DNA of 7,200 nucleotides, from assembly GCA_029933295.1 (NCBI GenBank), contig JAOZOL010000124.1:1-7200 (forward strand), read 5' to 3'. This DNA comes from Desulfobacterales bacterium. Its GTDB lineage: Bacteria > Desulfobacterota > Desulfobacteria > Desulfobacterales > Desulfosalsimonadaceae. This document shows, one piece after another, positions 1 through 6,157 of this stretch (position 1 is its first letter; each line of letters opens with the position of its first letter). A program made the position numbers and the translations under genes. The notes under the pieces are model-generated. The model was given only the letters and a program-made list of their open reading frames with translations, had not been told where the DNA came from and did no database searches.

Positions 1-16
1 AAAAACTCTATCTAAC

Positions 17-58
17 AAAGCCCTAATCGCTAAATGCGTTTAGGGCTTTTTCTTTTTT
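17..58 (+). terminator. Rho-independent terminator of an upstream gene
   Basis: A perfect 10-bp stem pairs AAAGCCCTAA (17-26) with TTAGGGCTTT (40-49). Inside it, after a T-T mismatch, CGC (28-30) pairs with GCG (36-38) around a five-base TAAAT loop. A T-rich tract, interrupted by one C, runs to about 58. This is a textbook intrinsic terminator reading on the plus strand. It implies that a gene on the same strand ends just before the window and that the ligase gene downstream needs its own promoter. The bases left of the stem are not T-rich enough on the other strand for efficient bidirectional use. Confidence 0.9.
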
Positions 59-88
59 ATGCAGAACAAAAAGACCGTGGCTGCTATC

Positions 89-168
89 ATAAATAGAGTT
101 GACATTTTTTACTGATTTGATAGGTGATTAATCTTTAACATGCTATAATAATTAAAAACTCTATTTAT
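89..168. repeat. 12-bp perfect inverted repeat flanking the ligase promoter
   Basis: ATAAATAGAGTT (89-100) and AACTCTATTTAT (157-168) are exact reverse complements, separated by 56 bp. A further direct copy of the core occurs at the window edge: the 11-mer AAAAACTCTAT at 1-11 is identical to 154-164. If the extended -10 at 141-149 is used, the right arm covers roughly +1 to +13 and the left arm lies near -67 to -56. That is the geometry of paired operator half-sites or operators. A regulator binding site is inference; no regulator gene is in the window. The arms could also simply pair as RNA if transcription starts further upstream. Confidence 0.6.
141..149 (+). promoter_or_regulatory. Extended -10 promoter for the acyl-CoA ligase gene
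   Basis: TGCTATAAT matches the extended -10 consensus TGnTATAAT exactly and lies 37 bp before the ligase start codon, so transcription would begin near 156. At 16-18 bp spacing no good -35 is present (the bases there are close to TAGGTG), which is usual for extended -10 promoters. A perfect TTGACA lies at 99-104, but 39 bp away, too far to pair with this -10. The preceding terminator at 17-58 supports a promoter being needed here. Confidence 0.6.
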
Positions 169-186
169 ATTGGATGGACAAAGAAT

Positions 187-1752
187 ATGCAGATAACAGA
201 AATACTGGCCCGGAATTTCAGACGATATGGTGATGAAATTGCATTAATTGAGCGTGATCCAGCCTTAAATAAACGCACTGAAATCACATGGCGGGAATTT
301 TATCATCAGTCAAACCGGCTGGCAAACGGCCTGATTGATTTTAACATAACCCCCGGAGATCGGATTATTCAACTAATGATGAATTGCATTGAATGGCTTC
401 CTGTTTATTTTGGCATTCTGCGTGCCGGTGCCATTGCAGTTCCCGTAAATTTCAGGTTTGATGCAGATGACATCAGGCGATGCGCCGGTCTTGCCGAGGC
501 AAAAGCGATTGTTTTTGGGCCTGAATTTATTGACCGGATAACTCAGATAAAAACGGATCTGGATAAAACAATAAATACCTATATTTACGTCGGTGATCCG
601 GAAAAAAAACCTCAATATGCGATTTTATATTCAGAGGCACTGTCGGCAGGCAAAAAAGAAGAACCGGATGTTCTTATCGATCTTTATGATGGGGCTGGAA
701 TATATTTTACCTCAGGTACCACCGGCCACCCCAAAGGGGTTTATTTGCAGCACCGGCATCTGGAGTTTTCCTGTTATATTGAAAACCAACACCACAAGCA
801 GGTCCATACGGATAATTTTCTGTGTATTCCGCCCCTTTATCATGCCGGTGCAAAAATGCACTGGTTCGGTAATTTCCTGGTAGGTGCAAAAGCGGTTATC
901 TTAAAAGGCGTCAACCCGAAAGCGATCCTTGAAGCCGTGTCTGAAGAACGGGCCACCATTGTGTGGCTTCTGGTTCCCTGGGCCTATGATATCCTTCTTG
1001 CTTTAGACAGCAAAGACATTGATTTAAATAATTATCATTTGGACCAGTGGCGGCTCATGCATATCGGTGCCCAGCCGGTTCCCCCCAGTTTGATCCAAAA
1101 ATGGAAAATATATTTTCCAAAACATGAATATGACACCAATTACGGGCTGACTGAAGCGACCGGTCCGGGATGTGTGCATCTGGGGCTTGAAAATTATCAC
1201 AAGGTCGGCGCCATCGGTATTCCGGGATTTGACTGGGAATGTAAAATCATCGATGAAAACATGAAAAACCTGCCGCCTGAAAGTCCGGGAGAACTTCTTG
1301 TTAAAGGACCGGGCGTAATGAAAGGATATTATAAAAACGAAAAAGCAACCGCATCAACATTAAAAAATGGATGGCTCCATACCGGTGATATTGCCCGTAT
1401 GGATAAAGACGGGTTTATCTGGCTCATTGACCGTAAAAAAGATGTCATCATCAGCGGTGGAGAAAATATTTTCCCCAATGAAGTTGAAAATTTTTTAATG
1501 ACAAATCATAAAATCTATGATGCCGGAGTGATCGGCATTGCTGACGAACGCCTGGGAGAAATCGTTGCCGCGGTCATCGCGCCAAAACCCGGTTGCGAAA
1601 TTTCAGAACAAGAAATCCTGAAATTTTGCGAAACCCTGCCCCGGTATAAACGGCCCAGAAAAATATTCTTCGGGCAAATTCCGAGAAACCCGACGGGTAA
1701 AATTGAAAAACTGAAATTAAGAGATCATGTCAATGGTATCACGAAAAAATAA
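187..1752 (+). CDS. AMP-forming acyl-CoA synthetase (ANL superfamily)
   Basis: Activates a carboxylic acid with ATP to an acyl-adenylate, then transfers it to CoA; a soluble cytoplasmic enzyme. All core motifs are present over 521 residues, a normal length for short/medium-chain or aromatic acyl-CoA ligases: the P-loop TSGTTGHPKG (175-184), YGLTE (319-323), the TGD motif (399-401), DRKKDVIISGGENI (415-428) at the hinge into the C-terminal domain, and PTGK with the presumed catalytic Lys505. No signal peptide or membrane segment is seen. The ATG at 187 is preceded only by a weak ribosome site (GGA at 176-178, 8 bp away); the ATG at 174 is out of frame. Substrate cannot be read from sequence. 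The neighbouring amidase and AOR-family genes suggest an acid made locally, which is inference. There is no clear terminator after the gene; the 5-bp stem at 1767-1782 lacks a T tract. Confidence 0.93.
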   Translation: MQITEILARNFRRYGDEIALIERDPALNKRTEITWREFYHQSNRLANGLIDFNITPGDRIIQLMMNCIEWLPVYFGILRAGAIAVPVNFRFDADDIRRCAGLAEAKAIVFGPEFIDRITQIKTDLDKTINTYIYVGDPEKKPQYAILYSEALSAGKKEEPDVLIDLYDGAGIYFTSGTTGHPKGVYLQHRHLEFSCYIENQHHKQVHTDNFLCIPPLYHAGAKMHWFGNFLVGAKAVILKGVNPKAILEAVSEERATIVWLLVPWAYDILLALDSKDIDLNNYHLDQWRLMHIGAQPVPPSLIQKWKIYFPKHEYDTNYGLTEATGPGCVHLGLENYHKVGAIGIPGFDWECKIIDENMKNLPPESPGELLVKGPGVMKGYYKNEKATASTLKNGWLHTGDIARMDKDGFIWLIDRKKDVIISGGENIFPNEVENFLMTNHKIYDAGVIGIADERLGEIVAAVIAPKPGCEISEQEILKFCETLPRYKRPRKIFFGQIPRNPTGKIEKLKLRDHVNGITKK

Positions 1753-2063
1753 ATTTACATTTTCATGATACCTCAAAGTATCCACATGGAGACACGGATA
1801 TCAATTTTGTGGCAAATTGCTGCATAAAAGCTGCCAAGGAAAATAAGTCTAAAACAATCTGGTCAGGCGACCGGCATATCAAACAAATCTTAAACGCATT
1901 GTATACACATTCAAACCTGACAAAAGAGTTTCCTCAGATTTATCTTCGCGCAAGTTATTTACCGCTTTATTTTAACCAGCTCTTCCCCAATTAAAACCGG
2001 ACAAAAAAAATCGTTTGTGATATGTATGGATTTATTTACAATTATCTCGAATAAGGATTAAAT
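1753..2063. other. 311-bp AT-rich intergenic gap, no convincing gene
   Basis: This stretch separates the ligase from the VOC gene. One frame is open from about 1707 to the TAA at 1992-1994, but it contains no ATG. The only plausible initiation is GTG at 1809, giving 61 residues. The nearest purine-rich element (GGAGA, 1788-1792) is 16 bp away, too far for a normal ribosome site. I do not recognise the peptide, which contains two adjacent cysteines and an aromatic-rich C-terminus. It could be a decayed gene end, a small unannotated protein, or chance. A small hairpin (GATAC 1767-1771 with GTATC 1778-1782) is not followed by T residues. The last 50 bp hold a possible promoter for the VOC gene. 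Confidence 0.6.
2015..2042 (+). promoter_or_regulatory. Possible sigma-70 promoter for the VOC-amidase genes
   Basis: TTGTGA (2015-2020) and TACAAT (2037-2042) are separated by 16 bp and match the -35 and -10 consensus at four and five of six positions. Transcription would start near 2049, leaving a very short leader containing the AAGGA ribosome site at 2053-2057. The AT-rich background makes chance matches common, so this is tentative. The long gap after the ligase makes a separate promoter reasonable. Confidence 0.35.
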
Positions 2064-2465
2064 ATGGCGTCAAATGGTATCGAACACATCGGACTGGTGG
2101 TAAAAGACAGCAAAAAAATGGCGGACTGGTATCATGCGGCTTTGGGGTTTATCATATTAAAGTCGGTTGATACAGACACCGGCCATGTGGCTTTTATTCA
2201 ATGCAGTGAAACCGGACTGATATTTGAACTGATCACAGACAAAACACTGGCACCCATCGAGGCTGCATTGACACATCCCCTGCAGGTTCATATTGCATTT
2301 AAAAGCAAAGATATTGAAACGGATAAAAACAGGCTTCTGGAAATGGGGGCAGAATTTGTCACCGATTGTACGACAGATGACCCGGATGCCCGAGTGCTCA
2401 TCGTAAAAGACCCCTGGGGCAATTACATACAGCTGGCCCGGCGGAAAGATGCGTTTTATTTATAA
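2064..2465 (+). CDS. VOC-family (glyoxalase/epimerase fold) protein
   Basis: A 133-residue single-chain protein with the two beta-alpha-beta-beta-beta modules of the vicinal oxygen chelate fold. The first opens with IEHIGLVV (6-13), the second with LQVHIAF (73-79) and closes with DPWGNYIQL (116-124). Probable metal-site residues by position are His8, Glu55 and His76. The fourth position, Glu in glyoxalase I and methylmalonyl-CoA epimerase, is Gln123 here. Family members isomerise, epimerise, cleave or bind small metabolites using a divalent metal. The reaction is not predictable, and a metal-poor binding protein is possible. The start is supported by AAGGA (2053-2057) six bases before the ATG. 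It lies 31 bp before the amidase gene, so the two are probably co-transcribed; an acyl-CoA or alpha-oxo intermediate is a reasonable but unproven substrate class. Confidence 0.85.
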   Translation: MASNGIEHIGLVVKDSKKMADWYHAALGFIILKSVDTDTGHVAFIQCSETGLIFELITDKTLAPIEAALTHPLQVHIAFKSKDIETDKNRLLEMGAEFVTDCTTDDPDARVLIVKDPWGNYIQLARRKDAFYL

Positions 2466-2496
2466 GGCTTCAGCGCTGGAATAACAAGGAGTTCCA

Positions 2497-3960
2497 ATGA
2501 TGGAATTTGCATCCGCAACTCAACTGGTCGCAACAATTAAAAAGAAACAGGTCAGCGCGGTTGAATTGCTTGAATTTTATATTGATCGAATAAACCGGTT
2601 AAATCCCCGAATCAATGCCGTTGTGGCAACGGATTTTGACAATGCGCTGATTCGCGCTAAAAAGGCGGATGAAGCATTGACGCGCGGGGAGGACTGGGGG
2701 CCCCTGCATGGCCTTCCCATGACCATCAAAGATTCAATTGAGGTGGCGGGGATGCCATGTACATCCGGTTCCCCAAAGCTAAAAGAGCACATGCCCGAAA
2801 GAAATGCGGATGTGATTGAACCGCTGCTGGATGCCGGGGCCGTGATATTCGGCAAAACCAACCTGCCGCTTTTTGCGCAGGATTTCCAGAGTTTTAACGA
2901 CGTCTACGGCCAGACAAACAACCCCTGGGACATGACCCGGGTTCCGGGCGGATCATCCGGAGGTGCGGCGGCGGCCCTGGCAGCCGGGCTGACCGGCCTT
3001 GAAATCGGGAGCGATATCGGCGGATCAATCCGCAATCCCGCGCATTTTTGCGGGGTTTACGGGCACAAACCAAGCTTTGATATGATATCCTTTCGCGGAC
3101 ACATCCCGCCGTTTCCGGGGCTTTTTCCCGGCGATTACGCATTGGGCGGTGATATTGCCGTCATTGGCCCTCTGGCAAGAAGTGCCGAGGATCTGGATCT
3201 GGTCATGGATATTATTACTACGCCCAATAAACCGCTGCGAACCGCGTGGAAGCTTGAATTGCCGCCTCCACGAAAGGAAAATATCAAAGATTTCAAAGTA
3301 GGCGTATGGCTGGATGACCCGGATTTTCCGGTTGATGGCTCTGTCGCCGATTGTCTTAGCAATCTGATTGATGCGCTGGCAAAAGAAGGTGTGGGCATTG
3401 AAGAAAAAAAACCGGATATTGATTTTAAAGAATGTCATGATATTTATCTCAAGCTGTTGACTGCCGTGCCCAATGCCGGGATTTCAAAAGACGTTTTTGA
3501 TGACTTTGTAAAACAGGCCGCAAATCTGGATAAAAATGATAAAAGTTTTTTCGCACAATTGATCAGGGGAACCACCATGCTGCATCGCGACTGGGTTGTG
3601 TTGGACTATATGCGTCTGATGATGCGGCAGAAATGGGCTGATTTTTTTAAAAGTTTTGATGTCCTGTTATGCCCGGTTGTTCCGGTGACCGCTTTTGCGC
3701 ATGATCATGGCGATTTTTTTAATCGGACCCTTAAAGTTAACGGCAAAGATCAGCCTTATATGGATACGATGTCGGCCTGGGCCGGACTGACCTGCGTATC
3801 GTATCTGCCGGCCACGATCGCACCGGCAGGAACAGCAAAAGACGGACTGCCGGTGGGCGTTCAGATCGTTGGCCCGTACCTTGAAGACCGGACACCCATC
3901 TGTTTTGCCAAACGATTGGCAGAAATAACACCGGGATTTGTACCGCCGCCGGGATTTTAG
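2497..3960 (+). CDS. Amidase-signature family hydrolase
   Basis: Hydrolyses a carboxylic amide to the acid and ammonia (or amine) by the Ser-cisSer-Lys mechanism. The family fingerprint is complete: TIKDS with catalytic Lys78, GGSSGG (151-156) with the cis-Ser at 153, and GSDIGGSIRNPA (171-182) with nucleophile Ser177, exactly 24 residues on as in the characterised enzymes. The conserved C-terminal GLPVGVQIVGP (450-460) is also present. At 487 residues it is a full-length stand-alone amidase. There are no gatB or gatC neighbours, so a role as the GatA subunit of tRNA amidotransferase is unlikely. No signal peptide is seen, so it should be cytoplasmic. AAGGAG (2486-2491) precedes two adjacent ATG codons at 2497 and 2500, with spacing of 5 and 8 bases; either may be used. 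The substrate is unknown. The product acid could feed the CoA ligase upstream (inference). Confidence 0.92.
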   Translation: MMEFASATQLVATIKKKQVSAVELLEFYIDRINRLNPRINAVVATDFDNALIRAKKADEALTRGEDWGPLHGLPMTIKDSIEVAGMPCTSGSPKLKEHMPERNADVIEPLLDAGAVIFGKTNLPLFAQDFQSFNDVYGQTNNPWDMTRVPGGSSGGAAAALAAGLTGLEIGSDIGGSIRNPAHFCGVYGHKPSFDMISFRGHIPPFPGLFPGDYALGGDIAVIGPLARSAEDLDLVMDIITTPNKPLRTAWKLELPPPRKENIKDFKVGVWLDDPDFPVDGSVADCLSNLIDALAKEGVGIEEKKPDIDFKECHDIYLKLLTAVPNAGISKDVFDDFVKQAANLDKNDKSFFAQLIRGTTMLHRDWVVLDYMRLMMRQKWADFFKSFDVLLCPVVPVTAFAHDHGDFFNRTLKVNGKDQPYMDTMSAWAGLTCVSYLPATIAPAGTAKDGLPVGVQIVGPYLEDRTPICFAKRLAEITPGFVPPPGF

Positions 3961-4032
3961 TGCTGAATTTTTTCATGGAATTTTTATTTTATAAAAGTTA
4001 CATATATTGGCATTCATAAGGAAGATTTGGGC

Positions 4033-4269
4033 ATGAAGTATGAAATAACCTATATCCAGGAGAATTGTTCAGGATGTCTTCGTTGTCAGCTGGCCTGTTC
4101 CCGGGCATATGCCAGAAGTTTTCAGCCATCTGCAGCCTGCATCAAGATTGAGAGCCGGGGAGCAGAATACCGTATAATTTTTACAAAAGATTGCGTGGAA
4201 TGCGGTTTTTGTGCTGATAATTGTTTATTCGGCGCGCTCACCAAAACACCTAAGGAGGTGACGGCATGA
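4033..4269 (+). CDS. Two-cluster [4Fe-4S] ferredoxin, AOR partner
   Basis: A 78-residue electron carrier with two complete Cx2Cx2Cx3C motifs: Cys12, 15, 18, 22 and Cys54, 57, 60, 64. Each should bind one [4Fe-4S] cluster. The Pro that usually follows the fourth Cys of bacterial ferredoxins is absent in both motifs (Ser23, Leu65). The segment after the first motif resembles the small Fe-S proteins encoded beside AOR-family enzymes and hydrogenase-type HycB subunits. An extra Cys36 lies between the motifs. AAGGAAG (4018-4024) is 8 bases before the ATG at 4033. An in-frame TTG at 4027 is only 2 bases from it, so the ATG is the better start. The gene overlaps the AOR gene by ATGA, a sign of translational coupling and a shared complex. 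The partner beyond it is not visible here: no NADH- or quinone-linked subunit lies in the window. Confidence 0.88.
   Translation: MKYEITYIQENCSGCLRCQLACSRAYARSFQPSAACIKIESRGAEYRIIFTKDCVECGFCADNCLFGALTKTPKEVTA
4251..4261 (+). promoter_or_regulatory. Near-perfect Shine-Dalgarno site for the AOR gene
   Basis: TAAGGAGGTGA is complementary along its whole length to the usual 3' end of bacterial 16S rRNA. The AGGAGG core ends 7 bases before the AOR start at 4266. The site is embedded in the last codons of the ferredoxin gene (Lys-Glu-Val-Thr). It is much stronger than the sites before the ligase or the desulfurase, suggesting high AOR synthesis coupled to ferredoxin translation. Confidence 0.85.
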
Positions 4270-6056
4270 TCAAAGGAGGATTTGCCGGACGGATTCTGCA
4301 TGTGAACCTCAGTGAACAACGGACATGGACCGAGCCCGTAGACGATGCTCTTGCCAGAGATTATGTGGGCGGTTTGGGGATTTGCATCAAGCTGGCGTCG
4401 GATCTCATCCCCCGGGGTGTGGAACCGCTGTCTCCGGAAAGCGTTTTTGTTCTGGGCGTCGGCCCCCTGGTGGGAACAGACTTGCCATCATCATCGCGCA
4501 TGTATGCGGTGGCCAGGCTGCCGGCCAGCGGGACCGTGGGCTGGTGTGGCGCAGGCGGATATACCTTTGGCGCCCAGTTAAAGTATGCGGGATATGACCA
4601 CATTATTGTCTCCGGCATGGCTGACAAGCCCGTATACATAAATATTGAAGATGCCCGGGTTGACATCCGGGATGCAGGTGCCATGTGGGGACTGGGCATA
4701 GACGATACATGCGAGTCGGTCTACAGGGATCTTGACGCACAGGCGGGTGTAATAGCCATCGGGCAGGCGGGTGAAAACAAATCCGCCATAGCCATGGCAT
4801 TTGTGGATCGTATTTCCACCCTGGGCCGGGGTGGTTTTGGTGCGGTCATGGGAGCAAAAAACTTAAAAGCCATTGTGGTGCAGGGCTCCGGCGGTATAAC
4901 GGTGTCTGACCGGAAGCGCTTCAATAAACTCAGTCGTTCGCTGCTCAATTCTTTTCGGGAATACAAATATCTTAAGGAATGGCAGGAATTAGGGATGCTT
5001 AAGGCTTTTCCCATGGTTCCGATTGATGTATATAAGCGCATGAAAGAAAGGCGGACGGCCTGTGTGTCCTGCCCTGTCGGTTGCAAGGAAGTGGTTCGCA
5101 TTCCAGACGGTCCTTTTGCCGGTCTGGTCAAGCACACCAGTTCAGCCCTTAATCTGTTTACGCCCATGATGTACGGCATGCAAGACCCATGGGAAGCTGT
5201 AAAACTGATTACTGATCTTGATTCATACGGCATGGATATGTTCGAATTTTTCGGCTTGATGGGAATGGCCCGGGAGCTGGCAGGCTCCGGGGTGATCTCT
5301 CTTACGCCCGAAGAACCTGAAATCGATTTAACATCTTTTTCTTCCATGTCGGCCTGGGCGGAAAGGATCGCCCGGCGGCAGGGAACGGGAGATCTCCTGG
5401 CAGACGGATTTAGCGCGGTATTGGAAAAGTTGGGGAATGAAGCCAAACAACATGCTCCGGCGCTGATCAAGGGTATACATCCGTATGCCGGCCCGGGAGC
5501 TGCACTGCCCTGGGACAGGTTCGGGACAATGGAACTGGGACAGGTACTGGACCCTCGGGGCCCTCATGTGGGCTCAGGCGGATCACCGACCTATTTTGCG
5601 ATACGTCCGCTGGAGGTATTTCCAAAACATTTAAAACGAATGGGTATTCCGGAAAATGTTGTGGATCGTATTCTTGGGCCTGACCGAAACAAACTGCATG
5701 TGGGACGTCTGTTGCGGTATTCACATGCCTGGTTTGCCATGCTGGGATCTTTGGGTATTTGCGCCAGGGGGCAGGTGAACCGATTCTACAATGCCGATCT
5801 TTGCGCCAAAGCTTATGAGGCCGCCACAGGAATTCCCACGTCAACGGACGATCTCCGAAAACGGGTCGACCGGGTCTGGACCACGTTTCGAGAGTTAAAT
5901 ATCCGGGAAGGCCTGGATGCTTCAAAGGAAGCCCTGCCCGATCAATGGTTTCGCGAATCCGGATTCAAGGAGTATCTCACCGGCGAACCCCTGAGCAAAA
6001 AACAGGCTGAAGAAATGAAAAAAGAATATTTTGATGAGTGGGGATGGGAAGGATGA
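4266..6056 (+). CDS. AOR-family tungsten/molybdenum oxidoreductase
   Basis: A 596-residue homologue of the aldehyde:ferredoxin oxidoreductase catalytic subunit, which carries a bis-pterin tungsten (or molybdenum) centre and one [4Fe-4S] cluster. The N-terminal AOR domain is clear: GRILHVNL (8-15), GWCGAGGYTFG (92-102), the LKYAGYD segment (105-111) and TLGRGGFGAVMGAKNLKAI (185-203). Cluster ligands are Cys266, Cys269, Cys273 and, far downstream, Cys499. The first pterin motif, DxxGM, is intact (Asp319 to Met323). The second, normally DxxGLC, reads GSLGIC (494-499), so its Asp is Gly. Eighteen residues after Cys273, where Pyrococcus furiosus AOR has the proposed catalytic Glu313, stands Thr291, preceded by His290. 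The family call is firm; aldehyde oxidation is not. Alternatives are a BamB-like or other uncharacterised tungsten enzyme acting on acids or thioesters. It is coupled to the ferredoxin by an ATGA overlap. No cofactor-synthesis genes are adjacent. Confidence 0.92.
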   Translation: MIKGGFAGRILHVNLSEQRTWTEPVDDALARDYVGGLGICIKLASDLIPRGVEPLSPESVFVLGVGPLVGTDLPSSSRMYAVARLPASGTVGWCGAGGYTFGAQLKYAGYDHIIVSGMADKPVYINIEDARVDIRDAGAMWGLGIDDTCESVYRDLDAQAGVIAIGQAGENKSAIAMAFVDRISTLGRGGFGAVMGAKNLKAIVVQGSGGITVSDRKRFNKLSRSLLNSFREYKYLKEWQELGMLKAFPMVPIDVYKRMKERRTACVSCPVGCKEVVRIPDGPFAGLVKHTSSALNLFTPMMYGMQDPWEAVKLITDLDSYGMDMFEFFGLMGMARELAGSGVISLTPEEPEIDLTSFSSMSAWAERIARRQGTGDLLADGFSAVLEKLGNEAKQHAPALIKGIHPYAGPGAALPWDRFGTMELGQVLDPRGPHVGSGGSPTYFAIRPLEVFPKHLKRMGIPENVVDRILGPDRNKLHVGRLLRYSHAWFAMLGSLGICARGQVNRFYNADLCAKAYEAATGIPTSTDDLRKRVDRVWTTFRELNIREGLDASKEALPDQWFRESGFKEYLTGEPLSKKQAEEMKKEYFDEWGWEG

Positions 6057-6108
6057 AATAACATAACCCAGGGGCTTGACCCAACCAATAAATATACTTT
6101 TTGCTCAG

Positions 6109-6118
6109 TGATTAATCA
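6109..6118. repeat. 10-bp palindrome upstream of the desulfurase gene
   Basis: TGATTAATCA is a perfect palindrome about 40 bp before the desulfurase start. Nine of its bases, TGATTAATC, also occur at 125-133, 19 bp upstream of the -10 of the ligase gene. Just downstream, TATTAT (6131-6136) could be a -10, though without a good -35. A shared regulator site is possible, but the motif is short and AT-rich, so chance is a serious alternative. Confidence 0.3.
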
Positions 6119-6157
6119 GCTCTAACCTTTTATTATTGGAATGTTTTTGGTCATATC

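Noticed and set aside
99..104. Perfect TTGACA as the -35 of the ligase promoter
   Set aside because: The nearest good -10 (144-149) is 39 bp away, and nothing like a -10 lies 16-18 bp downstream. It may be part of the operator-like repeat or chance.
174..233. Out-of-frame ATG and short frame overlapping the ligase start
   Set aside because: There is no ribosome site before 174, the product is 19 residues, and the ligase frame from 187 has the family N-terminus.
602..609. A8 runs in the ligase (602-609) and amidase (3404-3411) genes as phase-variable tracts
   Set aside because: Runs of this length fall in ordinary Glu-Lys-Lys codons and are expected in AT-rich coding sequence. Both genes are in frame.
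1764..1788. Hairpin after the ligase gene as a terminator
   Set aside because: The stem is 5 bp, A-T rich, and has no T tract following.
1809..1994. 61-residue GTG-start open frame as a gene
   Set aside because: No usable ribosome site, no ATG, and no recognisable motif. It is described with the gap instead of being called a gene.
3025..3438. 137-residue minus-strand open frame and overlapping neighbours
   Set aside because: They are shadows of the amidase gene, which has an intact catalytic triad and conserved C-terminal block.
4721..5470. 249-residue open frame on the minus strand
   Set aside because: It lies wholly inside the AOR gene, whose protein matches its family along the full length. 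The minus-strand product is unrecognisable and lacks a ribosome site; GC-rich coding sequence commonly leaves such antisense frames.
6071..6098. TTGACC and TATACT as a promoter, and GGG/CCC as a terminator, after the AOR gene
   Set aside because: The two boxes are only 11 bp apart, too close for sigma-70. The hairpin has a 3-bp stem and no following T tract.
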